Shown piece after piece: positions 21,279-31,116 of a DNA stretch of 64,000 nt (position 1 is the first letter of the stretch; every line of letters starts with the position of its first letter). The stretch is from the NCBI GenBank assembly GCA_963965975.1, contig OZ014414.1, positions 930,001-994,000 of the forward strand, given 5' to 3'. The translations under genes were made by a program, and so were the position numbers. This stretch comes from Xestospongia bergquistia (lineage: Eukaryota > Porifera > Demospongiae > Haplosclerida > Petrosiidae). The notes under the pieces were generated by a model. It ran no database searches and was not told the DNA's origin. It worked only from the letters and a program-made list of their open reading frames with translations.

Positions 21279-22985
21279 ATGAAGCAAGTCTTTAAAAGAT
21301 ATTGGAAGGAAGTGAAAGGGAGACATATTACCCTACCATCAGGAGTGCTCATAGCCTGTGTCATATCAGCAAGTATGAGCCTTACAATAGGTAATAACAT
21401 TGCTCTCTCCATAACTACAAAACCAGAGGTCAATTGTTATGCACCTTTGCCAGGAAGTGAGAGCTATGCTTCATACGTTGTACCAATTCTACAAAATTCA
21501 ATTATTTGTCTTCTTTTTCCGTTTACCGGATGGCTAGCTGATACAATGATAGGTCGTCAAAGATCAATCACTTTGAGTAATTGGCTTTGTTGGATTGGGG
21601 TTCTTTTTCAGTTGATAAGTTTATGCATTCAGTACACAACTTGTGGGCTACCAGTCAACATAGCCAAATATGGTATTTCACTATTAGCATTAATTATTAT
21701 CATGTTTGGTTCAGCAAGCTTGCTATCAAATATTCCTGCTTACGGTCTGGAGCAACTTACTGAAAAATCAAATGCAGCTGTGCGTGCTTACATACATTGG
21801 TTTACATGGGGGATTTTTGTAGGTTTTGGTATTAGTTACATCCAATTTGTAGACAGTATCATATATAAACCGAAACTAGTATTAATAACAACATTGGGAA
21901 CATTTGTAGTTGATTCATTAACTTTATGTCTACATGGATGCTTTCATTATCAGTTTGAGCAAACCAGTGTTCTCAAGAAAAACCCCTACAAAATGGTACA
22001 CCAAGTCCTCAAGTATGGTTGGAAACATAAGTCTCCAGAGAACAGGAGTGCTTTGACTTACTGGGAGAACAAGATACCAAGTCGTATTAATCTAGGTAAA
22101 CGAAAATATGGTGGACCATTTGAAGAAGGTGATGTTGAAGATGTCAAAACATTTTGGAAGATAGTTGGCATATTGTTATGTACGTTTGGGTTCTTCATAC
22201 CATATTATCCTGCTTTCTTGGGGGTATTTCAGTACATTAACTCTTTCCGAGGTGCTACCACTTCACTTGATGGCTTTGGGTCTTTTGTTTTATGGTACAT
22301 TTCAGAAGAAAGTATTCTAGTAATTATACCAGTAATAGAATTGATACTGTTCCCTTTTTTTCCAAAACTAGAATATTTTTTTCTTCATTCTTTAAGAGGA
22401 ATAATAGTATGCTATTGTTCATTGTTAATAGCACTGATTGCTATGATAATAATTTCTACTGTTGGTTATTACCTCACTCCAAACTATGTTCCTTGTCTTG
22501 TTACCTCAATAACTAATCAAGTACAACTCAGTTACGTCTTTTTTATTATTCCTTTATTTTTTGCTGGCATTACTAGCGGGCCTCGATTTATATTTGCATT
22601 TGAGTTCATACTCAGCCAATCTCCTAGCAATATGACTGGCATGCTAATAGGAGCATACTGGCTAATTCAAGCATTTTATATAAATATTGGATCATGGCTA
22701 CAGCTGCCTTTTTCAATATTAGCACAAGATGGTCCAGGTAGATTACCATGTACATTCTGGATCCTATTAATACATATATTTATATGTTCCTTTGGAATGG
22801 TTGTATTTGTAATAGCGGTCAAGAAGTATAAAGGACGTAAAAGAGAAGAAAATTATAATTATCGTATTGTTATTGAAGCTACTTATGATAGAGCTCTACA
22901 AAATTCTGCTAAGAACACAGAACAAGAACTATCATCACCTTATGATTTTTATATAGTAGATAATATTGACTATAAAAACCATTAA
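21279..22985 (+). CDS. POT/SLC15-like multi-pass transporter, divergent subtype
   Basis: 568 codons from the ATG at 21279 (MKQVFKRYWKEVKGRHITLP). The frame is open 52 codons further upstream but has no ATG there, and that stretch holds promoter-like motifs, so the inner ATG is preferred. It departs from the family consensus at several boxes: GWLADTMIGRQRSI, SLCIQYTTCGLPVNIAKYGI, YGLEQLTEKSNAAVRAYIHW (Glu for the usual Asp of DQL) and EFILSQSPSNMTG (Ser for Ala of SQAP). TM1 reads SLTIGNNIALSI and lacks the acidic residue. The C-terminal tail ends YDFYIVDNIDYKNH, similar to the gene at 24113. Confidence 0.87.
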   Translation: MKQVFKRYWKEVKGRHITLPSGVLIACVISASMSLTIGNNIALSITTKPEVNCYAPLPGSESYASYVVPILQNSIICLLFPFTGWLADTMIGRQRSITLSNWLCWIGVLFQLISLCIQYTTCGLPVNIAKYGISLLALIIIMFGSASLLSNIPAYGLEQLTEKSNAAVRAYIHWFTWGIFVGFGISYIQFVDSIIYKPKLVLITTLGTFVVDSLTLCLHGCFHYQFEQTSVLKKNPYKMVHQVLKYGWKHKSPENRSALTYWENKIPSRINLGKRKYGGPFEEGDVEDVKTFWKIVGILLCTFGFFIPYYPAFLGVFQYINSFRGATTSLDGFGSFVLWYISEESILVIIPVIELILFPFFPKLEYFFLHSLRGIIVCYCSLLIALIAMIIISTVGYYLTPNYVPCLVTSITNQVQLSYVFFIIPLFFAGITSGPRFIFAFEFILSQSPSNMTGMLIGAYWLIQAFYINIGSWLQLPFSILAQDGPGRLPCTFWILLIHIFICSFGMVVFVIAVKKYKGRKREENYNYRIVIEATYDRALQNSAKNTEQELSSPYDFYIVDNIDYKNH

Positions 22986-23723
22986 CAATAAGTCTGTGTA
23001 TACCTTGTGTTATAGATGTATATTTTTTGAAATGTTTATATTGAAAATAACTTGAAACAAGCTGAGCATTACAAACCCTGGGACTTTAACCTACACAGTG
23101 GAAATGGAATGGTTGCTTGAGTTAATTAGGAGTTGTATTTCAATTGACATAAAAGCTCTATGGTCCATATGCAGGAGGAGTCTTTTCTATGTTTTATTAT
23201 CTTTATTTAATGGCTCACACAATTTCAATTTGTTTTAATCTGAATACACACACTGTAAAAGCTGATTGATTGATTTAATCAATATAATAATGGTTATACA
23301 CTTTCCATATGCCATGGGATTTGTTGTTTACATAACTAACAGTTAGAACTATAATCATGATTTTTTCTTTGTACTTTGTATGGATCCATGGAAACCAAAT
23401 AATGTTCATGAATAGACTTAACAGTAATATTATCAAAACTGCCATCATATTAACCTTGTCATTTATCTCACTGAAGTTGATTATGATAACAGATTGGAGT
23501 GTACATATGGATTTGTAATAACAGACCTGATCACTCATGTTATTCTATAGAATAAGAAAAACATTATTAGTTCTCTAACCATTGATATATAGGCAAACAG
23601 CCAATTCCATAAGTATATGTAAATCAATACTTCAAACAGCATTATGTTCACTTCCTTGCATAAGATATATAAATTTTTCTAAATGTGAACTGATTTGTAA
23701 AAAGGGACCACTTCTTTCATAAC
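22986..23723. other. Intergenic spacer
   Basis: About 740 bp downstream of a plus-strand gene. A minus-strand reading frame of 87 codons (23275-23538) has no family match and the composition of spacer DNA, so it is not called as a gene. Confidence 0.5.
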
Positions 23724-23884
23724 ATTTGTGACCTGATTTTTGAACAAACTACTGTTAAAACATCTCAAACATCTCAGTTTTGTATACATACAGTTGCTAT
23801 ATATGCATAACTATTCTATATGTATGCAAAACTGTTTTTTTATATGTTTTAACAGTGGTTTTGTTAACAAATCAGGTCACAAAT
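23724..23884. repeat. 161-bp imperfect foldback element
   Basis: Left end ATTTGTGACCTGATTTTTGA and right end AACAAATCAGGTCACAAAT are inverted copies. The complementarity runs inward through ACTGTTAAAACAT / ATGTTTTAACAGT and CAGTTTTGTATACATACAG / CTATATGTATGCAAAACTG, leaving a short AT-rich centre. The end motif AATCAGGTCACAAATG recurs once more at about 23914-23929. It has the form of a small non-coding inverted-repeat (MITE-like) element; family unknown. Confidence 0.75.
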
Positions 23885-24112
23885 ATTTTGACAGAAGATG
23901 TTCCTTTTTGCGAATCAGGTCACAAATGCATGCAACCTGTATAACCATTGTTGAATCAACAAATCAACTTTTATTGTGATATAATAAGACTACTTTGCCA
24001 TAAATCTAATGTAAAACAGTTTTTGCACATAGCATATAACAATAATGACAATAGCTAGGATGCATTTAAAATGACCAAGGCAACATGAGTGAAACTAGGT
24101 GAATGAAAAAAA

Positions 24113-25882
24113 TTAATTAAGGTCCACATTATCAACAATAATATAAAAATCATATGGTGAATTTAATTCAAAGGTAGTGTTTCCAACATCCCTTTGCAGA
24201 GACCTTTCATAAGTCTCTTCAATTATGGCTTGAAAATTATAGTCTTCATCCCTTTTTCTCCCACGGTATTTCTTAACTGCTACAACAAATACAACCATAC
24301 CGCTTAAACAAATCAGTATTTGTATCAGGAGGATCCAAAATGTACAAGGCAATTTACCAGGACCATCTACAGTTAGAACACTGAACGGTATTTGTAGCCA
24401 TGCACCAATATTTAAATATAAAGCTTGAATTAGCCAGAATGCTCCAACAAGCATGCCTGCCAAATTAGATGGTGCTTGACTGACAATGAACTCAAATGAA
24501 AAAAGGAAACGTAGTCCACTAGTGATGCCAGCAAAAAATAAAGGAATGGAAAGATAATAGTAAGAAAGTTGAATAACATTTTCGGCAGAAATCACGAGAC
24601 AAGGGACATAATATGGAGTATAATAATGACCAATTGTAGTGATAATGATCATAGATATTAGAGCTATCAGTAGTAGACCATACAAAATAACAATTCCTCG
24701 CAAGGAATTAAGTAAAAAGTATTCAAGTTTGGGAAAAAGTGGGATAATCAGTAACTCTACCACTGGTATGAGGACTACAATAATCTTATCAAAGCCATCC
24801 CATAACACATATGATCCGTACCCATTAAGAGTAGAGGTAGCTCCTTCAAATGAGTTTATATACTGAAAGGCCCCCAAGAATCCAGGATAAAATGCTATGT
24901 GGAAACCAAATGTACATATCAAGATACCAATAATTCTCAAAAATGTCTTGACATCTTCAACTTCACCTTCATTAAAAGGCCCACCATATTTTTTCTTTCC
25001 TAAGTTTATCCGACTTGGTATCTTAGTCTTCCAATATGTCAATGCACTTCTGTTCTCTGGAGATTTGTGTTGCCATGCATACTTAAGGACTTGATATACC
25101 AATTTGTATGGATTTCTTTTAAGAACTCCACTTGGTGCAAATTTGTGTTTAAATGAAGCATGAAGACAAAGAGCTACTGAAATAACTAAAAATATTACCA
25201 ATCCAGTGACAAGCAATACTGTAGGTTGATATATCGTTTCATAGACAAACGCTAAGTAGCTTACACTAAAACCAAGGAATAACCCCCATATTAACCAATG
25301 TATAAATGATCTAATTGATGCATTGGACTTGTAAACAAGTTGATTAAGTCCATAAGGCAGCACGTTAGATAATGAACTGGCTGTCCCAAACATAATAAGA
25401 ATAAGTGCTAGTGTAGATATTCCATATTTGGCTATGTTAACTGGTAATCCACATGTCCCATATTGAATACAGTAACTAATAACTTGAAGGAGAGTCCCCA
25501 ACCAGCAACACCATAGACTTAAGTTAATAGCTTTCTCATGACCTATCTTTATATCAGCTAACCAGCCAGTAAAAGGGAAGAGAAGACAAATGATTGAGTT
25601 TTGAATGATGGCTACAACATAAGTAGCACGGGTTTCAGTTTTGGGTACTGGTGTGAAGCAAGATGAATCTTCTGGATTTGTAGTTATAGAGAGAGCAATG
25701 TTGTTACCTAAAACCAAGCACAAAACTGTAGCAATTACATACAGAACAAGCAACCATGACTGGAAGTTGATAGACCGACTTTTTATTTCCTTCTGGTAGT
25801 TAAGAAATAGCTGTTTCAGTGAAGCACAAAAATGCACACATGGTGTACATAATTTTGGCTGGTTTGCTTGTAGTTCTGCCAT
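24113..25882 (-). CDS. POT/SLC15-like multi-pass transporter
   Basis: 589 codons, ATG at 25882 (MAELQANQPKLCTPCVHFCA). The N-terminal tail has four Cys residues (KLCTPCVHFCASL...), unusual in the family. TM1 reads CLVLGNNIALSITTNPE, without an acidic residue. Boxes are GWLADIKIGHEKAI (His for Arg of motif A), YGLNQLVYKSNASIRSFIHW (Asn for Asp of DQL), KYGGPFNEGEVEDVKTFLRI and EFIVSQAPSNLAG. The C-terminal tail ends YDFYIIVDNVDLN. A degenerate copy of its first codons and upstream flank lies at about 28826-29105. Confidence 0.88.
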   Translation of the reverse strand: MAELQANQPKLCTPCVHFCASLKQLFLNYQKEIKSRSINFQSWLLVLYVIATVLCLVLGNNIALSITTNPEDSSCFTPVPKTETRATYVVAIIQNSIICLLFPFTGWLADIKIGHEKAINLSLWCCWLGTLLQVISYCIQYGTCGLPVNIAKYGISTLALILIMFGTASSLSNVLPYGLNQLVYKSNASIRSFIHWLIWGLFLGFSVSYLAFVYETIYQPTVLLVTGLVIFLVISVALCLHASFKHKFAPSGVLKRNPYKLVYQVLKYAWQHKSPENRSALTYWKTKIPSRINLGKKKYGGPFNEGEVEDVKTFLRIIGILICTFGFHIAFYPGFLGAFQYINSFEGATSTLNGYGSYVLWDGFDKIIVVLIPVVELLIIPLFPKLEYFLLNSLRGIVILYGLLLIALISMIIITTIGHYYTPYYVPCLVISAENVIQLSYYYLSIPLFFAGITSGLRFLFSFEFIVSQAPSNLAGMLVGAFWLIQALYLNIGAWLQIPFSVLTVDGPGKLPCTFWILLIQILICLSGMVVFVVAVKKYRGRKRDEDYNFQAIIEETYERSLQRDVGNTTFELNSPYDFYIIVDNVDLN

Positions 25883-26290
25883 AGTTTATAAAAACAAAAC
25901 ATCAGCAAAATTATCATAACATTTATAATTATTAAAAATTAATATTTGCCACACCTTATGTTTACATAAGATATACCTGGATGGCATTGACATGTAACAT
26001 CAATGAATAAAATGAAGCACAATATAATTTTTATGTGTAATCAGCTGCAGGAGAGATACACTTACATTTTAAAAATATTAATAATAAAGTTATTTTATGG
26101 AGAAGGTAACATGATAATGACATAGTCACATTTGTCTCCTTATCAATATGGATATACTGATAGTACATGATCTTAACTAGACTGACTAGTTATGTTAGAA
26201 GAGTCCCTTTGAATATAAAGGCAAGCTACAATGTAAATACATAATTCTTCATTACAACAACAAAATCTTACATATTAATTACAACAAAGT
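25883..26290. other. Intergenic spacer shared by duplication
   Basis: 408 bp. Two parts recur in altered form near 28.9-29.6 kb: the segment after the ATG (TATTTGCCACACCTTATGTT) and the segment around 26114-26220 (TTTGTCTCCTTAT, ACATGATCTTA). The promoter of the 24113 gene must lie here. Confidence 0.6.
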
Positions 26291-28030
26291 TTACATGACA
26301 TCTTCTATGACATAGTTTTCATATGAACTTGATAACTTATCAAGAATCATATTGTTAAGTTGTCTTTCATATGTTTCTTCAACAACCTTTTGACAATTGT
26401 AAGCATCCTCTCTCTTCCTTTTCCGATATTTTTTAACAGCCATTACAAATACAGCCAGACCAATGATACAAATAATTATTTGAAACAAAAGAATCCAGAA
26501 AGTACATGGCAGTTTGCTTGGGCCATTAATACTCAATACTGAAAGTGGTACTTCTATTAATGCACCAATATTAGTATACGTAGCTCTAATGAGCCAAAAG
26601 GCTCCAGTTAACATCCCACTCATATTACATGGTGCTTGACTCGCAACGAATTCCAGACCAAATATAAAGCTTAAACCACTAATTATGCCCCCAAATAACA
26701 ATGGGATAGCATAGTACAGAAAGGACATATTGAGAAGTGATAATGATGAGAGACAAGGAACTGTTTCAGGTGTTATGTAATGACCTATTGTTTCTATAGT
26801 GATCATAGAGACTAAGGACATTAACAGCAGCAGATATAATACAATCATACCTCGGAGTGGATTTAAAAGAAAGTATTCAATTTTTGGAAACAATGGTATT
26901 ACAAGAAGTTCAAGTAGTGGTACAATAATTACAATAAGTTTATCAAATGCATTCCATAAAACATATGAGCCATATCCATTCAATGAAGTAGTTGCTCCTT
27001 CAAAAGAATTAATATATTGGATTGTTCCAAGTACACTTGGAAAGAATGGTATATACAGACCAAAGAGACATAGCAAGATCCTTATAACCCTCCAAAATGT
27101 TTTCACATCTTCTACCTCCATTTCTTTAAACGGTCCACCATATTTCTGTTTGCCCAGACTAATACGACTGGGCATTTTGTTTTCCCAGTAGGTTAGGGCA
27201 CTTCTGTTCTCAGGAGATTTGTGTTGCCAAGCATATTTAAGGACTTGATACACCATCTTGTATGGATTTTTCTTAAGAACTCCACTGGGTTCAAATTTGT
27301 AGTTAAGCCATGCATAAAGACATAATGATAATGAGTTAACTATTAATATGAATAATCCACCAATTAGTAGCAACTTACCATCATAAATAGTTTGATGTAC
27401 AAAGGCTATAAAACTAACACCAAATCCTACAAACCAGCCCCATGATATCCAGTGTATGAAAGCTCTAATTGTTGCATTGGGCTTTTCATATAACTGATCT
27501 AGTCCATACGCTGGTATATTGGGAAAAAACCCAGAAGTTCCAAACATTAGCAGCAACAACGCTATTCCTGATATTCCATATTTGGCTATATTAACTGGTA
27601 GTCCACATGTCCCATATTGAATACAGTAACTGATGACTTGAAGGAGAGTGCCTAACCAACATGACCACAGACTCAAGTGAATAGCTCTCTCACGGCCTAT
27701 CTTGGTATCTGCTAACCAACCAGTGAAAGGGAAGAGAAGACAAATTATTGAGTTTTGTATAGTAGGCTCAATGTACACAGCATTTGTGTCACTTCCAGGA
27801 AGAGGAGCATAACATGATGAAGCTTCAGGTTTTGTGGTAATTCCAAAGGCTATGTTATAGGCCAGTTCTACTGACATACCAGTGGCCACAGCAAACAGAA
27901 CTAGTAGCCAAGTAGGTAGATTAATAGAACGATATTTAAACTCTTTTATGTAACCACTAAAACCTTTTCTCATAGTCACAGCCATTGGTAGATTGGAGTT
28001 CCTTATAGTAGCTTCTCTTTGTTCGGTCAT
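26291..28030 (-). CDS. POT/SLC15-like transporter, recent duplicate pair member
   Basis: 579 codons, ATG at 28030 (MTEQREATIRNSNLPMAVTM). Nearly identical to the gene at 31117-32856. TM1 reads GMSVELAYNIAFG, keeping a Glu in a position comparable to the first Glu of POT ExxER but with no second Glu or Arg. Boxes are GWLADTKIGRERAI, YGLDQLYEKPNATIRAFIHW, KYGGPFKEMEVEDVKTFWRV and EFVASQAPCNMSG. The C-terminus ends SSYENYVIEDVM. Flanking DNA on the 5' side is also shared with the sister, so this is a segmental rather than a retroposed copy. Confidence 0.9.
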   Translation of the reverse strand: MTEQREATIRNSNLPMAVTMRKGFSGYIKEFKYRSINLPTWLLVLFAVATGMSVELAYNIAFGITTKPEASSCYAPLPGSDTNAVYIEPTIQNSIICLLFPFTGWLADTKIGRERAIHLSLWSCWLGTLLQVISYCIQYGTCGLPVNIAKYGISGIALLLLMFGTSGFFPNIPAYGLDQLYEKPNATIRAFIHWISWGWFVGFGVSFIAFVHQTIYDGKLLLIGGLFILIVNSLSLCLYAWLNYKFEPSGVLKKNPYKMVYQVLKYAWQHKSPENRSALTYWENKMPSRISLGKQKYGGPFKEMEVEDVKTFWRVIRILLCLFGLYIPFFPSVLGTIQYINSFEGATTSLNGYGSYVLWNAFDKLIVIIVPLLELLVIPLFPKIEYFLLNPLRGMIVLYLLLLMSLVSMITIETIGHYITPETVPCLSSLSLLNMSFLYYAIPLLFGGIISGLSFIFGLEFVASQAPCNMSGMLTGAFWLIRATYTNIGALIEVPLSVLSINGPSKLPCTFWILLFQIIICIIGLAVFVMAVKKYRKRKREDAYNCQKVVEETYERQLNNMILDKLSSSYENYVIEDVM

Positions 28031-28148
28031 GGTAAGGTCAAAATTGAAGTTGGTATAGTGTATGTTTTTAGTTTAATAAAACAAGCTATATAAGTATATA
28101 AATGTAATGTATAAACAATGAGACACATTACTACACTATATATATATA

Positions 28149-28188
<40 letters not shown>

Positions 28189-28599
28189 TGTACTTGAATG
28201 ATGTTTGGGAATTCGTAGTTTGAATTACTTAAATGCTACTAGTGTAAACAGTTCCCTTAATCATTATTGTAAGATAAACTGTTCAACCTACACACCATTG
28301 CCTTAAAATAACAATTTATACCAATTTGTGGTTGTATGCATGAAACATGTACATATGGGTCTCACATTAAAAATGAACAAGTATAAACAAGCATCAAAAC
28401 AAAAACAAGTATGAAATACTATTGAGTAATTATTACAACAATGTGAAAGCTATGACATGTGATACCTTGTACAATGACAAACACAATCAATTGAATGTGC
28501 GTGTCCTTATATAAGTACTATTCTGTGTATTTAATATATAATTACAATATTAAGTTGGTTTTGTAAAACATCACACTATCAATCTTGTTTATATATAAT
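28031..28599. other. 5' flank homologous to the 32.9-33.4 kb flank
   Basis: Holds a (GT)n microsatellite (about 28148-28182). From GTACTTTGTACTT onward (28180-28500) it aligns with 32957-33250 (shared AGTGTAAACAGTTCCC, AAACTGTTCAAC, TTTATACCAATTTGTG, GAGTAATTATTA). The transporter duplication therefore included roughly 500 bp upstream. Confidence 0.75.
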
Positions 28600-29105
28600 A
28601 AAAAAATGTTTAACATCTCTACTTCTTCAAGAAACGGTCCACCATATTTTTCCTTACTTAAATCAATTCGACTAGGTATCTTATTCTCTTAGTAATCAAG
28701 TCATTTCAATTCTCTAAAGGATTTGCGTTTCCAGACATACTTTAGAATCCGATAGACCAATTTGTATACTTTTTAAGGACTCCAATGTGAACAAACTTGT
28801 AGTCAAAACAAATAAAACACACAACACATACCAATACCAAGTATGTAGGGAAGTTGATAGACTGACTTTTATTTCCTTCTGGTAGTCAAGAAATAAGTGT
28901 TTCATGAAGCACAAAAATGCACACATGGTGTAAATCATAATTTTGGCTATTTTGCTTGTAGTTCTGCCATAATTTATAAAAACAAAAAATCAGCAAAATT
29001 ATTATAACATTTATAATTATTAAAAATTAATATTTGCCACACCTTATGTTTATATAACAATCACCAATATGGTTGGATAGTATTTATATATAACATCAAT
29101 GAATA
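28600..29105 (-). pseudogene. Chimeric transporter relic
   Basis: Two parts joined about 28825. The left part (28600-28825) matches the central loop of the 18710-type genes (CTTCAAGAAACGGTCCACCA, ATCAATTCGACTAGGTATCT, AGACATACTTTAGAATC) with indels and a stop. The right part (28826-29105) matches the first codons and upstream flank of the 24113-25882 gene (GGGAAGTTGATAGACTGACT, AATGCACACATGGTGTA, GCTTGTAGTTCTGCCAT, TTAATATTTGCCACACCTTA). TM1-TM6 are missing between them. It looks like a recombination or deletion product between two neighbouring genes, since decayed. Confidence 0.8.
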
Positions 29106-31116
29106 AAGCAAAGAGGAAGAGGCTGCCTAACAATACTTGACCTACAACCACCATTTACCTATTCATGGTGATACTTCTCCTACTAAAAGTATTCTGTGTA
29201 TAAGATGTGTATAATATGATGTCTATTAAATGGGATCCTTCTTGGTGTAACTTCTATGATGATATAACTTGTACTATGATGATGACATCAATATGTGTCA
29301 TAAGGTTTTGGTTTAGGATTTAGGTGAAGGATTTAGATGATGTCATCATATATGATGATATCACTATGTGTCATTTAATGATGATGTCATTATCTTTGGC
29401 TGTTAGTTTGACTGATAGGAAACTACTTTTAACACAATCAATGTTTCTACAAGCTAATGAAAGCTAGTACATGAGTCTAGCTTCATCTTAACAGTCAATA
29501 TAGTTACTAATATTTTTATAATTTATACAATATGACATGAGAAAATTTGTCTCCTTATTTAACTACATGGATATGTTGATAACATGATCTTACATGATTG
29601 ACTACAGTTATGTTAAGAGTCCTTTTGAGCAAAAAGATAGTGACAAGGTATAATAAATTATTATGGAATCTAGACTTCATGAGTTACTATATAATTTGTT
29701 GTATTTTAACAGTACAACATACCAACAAATAATATAAAATGAGGGCAGAATGGTCACTCAATCATAAACTCCATTAGTTATTCAAATAATATAATCAAAA
29801 TGACTTTTTACATATTTTCATCACTTATCACATGTGCTTCCCTACTTAATCAATTGCTGTATTATTATATTTCAACAAATAATGTAGTGAGTAATTGACA
29901 TGAATTCTGTATTACATAATGATCCATCAATATAAAGTAGAAATTGGTTATTAAAATAACATAATATTTTATAGTGTACAAGAGTGCCTATAGGACATGT
30001 GCCCTTATGGTAGTACTACAGAACTGAAGAACTTTTAATAATTATTATTTGTCATAAAGATTGTATGAATAAAATAGGACCACAAAGATATACCTGGACA
30101 TGACAGAAAAGATTTCTTATGAACTCAGAAATGGCAATAAATAGAAAATTGAATATATAATACCACAATATGTAAATATTGAGTAATGACATAAATGTGA
30201 CTATATAACCATCTAACATATTGTCTATAGTACTATATAAAATGTCTTCAAAGGACACAATAATATACACCCACTATAACATAATTATAATCCATACTAT
30301 TAAAAACAGATGTTTTATTTAATTTCAAAGTCACTTTGGTTGCAAGCATGCCTACACAAGACACATTAAGATGTCTATACTGTTTTATAATTACTATAGA
30401 ATTGACAATTCATGTACTTAATCAAATCACTTATCACGAGAGGGCAAGTGTGTAGTATTTGAGAATGTCTTGTTGTAATTTCTATGGCAATATCCTTCAC
30501 ACACAGTGACACGGCAAAGCTACACGTACTACAGAATGACACACCTCACATTCAATGACACAGCAAAGGTACCACAGATTACATAATAATAGCTCGTACA
30601 CATAGGCCAGTATCTATAAAATCATTAATAATAATTATGTTAAACAAAATAGTTCTGACAGTTAACTACATGGCTGACAAATGTCAATGAGTACATTAGT
30701 AAGACACATTAACATGTCTATACTGTTATATAATTAAAAATGACAGAAAAAAGGATTTTTGCCCAGTTCATGTATATACAAATATTATTATATTAGTGGT
30801 TTTTTGTTTTTGTAATATGTTTAAAGGTCTAAAGATATTGGATCATCCTTTTAAAAGGGATTTCAATATTTTTTCCTGATAGACAGAGGAACAAAACCAT
30901 ATGTTTAAACCTGTTATACTTGCTTTGTGGTGAAATGCAATTGTTGTATTTTGAAAATTGATTTTAAAAAATTGAAAGTAAATGCTAACATGATTAATGG
31001 ACTCACATAAAATGTATACTTATCACAACGATCAATGATAATGCATCAAAAACAATGAAACTTACATATATTATTTATTGTAATAATGAAAACGTACATA
31101 TTAATTACAATAAAGT
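29106..31116. other. Two-kilobase spacer with short repeats
   Basis: No gene recognised. About 29230-29400 holds repeated TGATGATGTCAT / TGATGATATCA motifs. About 29545-29640 resembles the 26114-26220 flank. A block of about 75 bp near 30355-30430 (AGACACATTAAGATGTCTAT, then TTCATGTA) recurs imperfectly at 30703-30775. About 30500-30560 has GACACGGCAAAG / GACACAGCAAAG. A 72-codon minus frame at 30052 has no family match. Confidence 0.55.

Noticed and set aside
23275-23538. 87-codon minus-strand hydrophobic frame
   Set aside because: No similarity to the cluster family or other known proteins that I recognise; length is within chance for AT-rich spacer.
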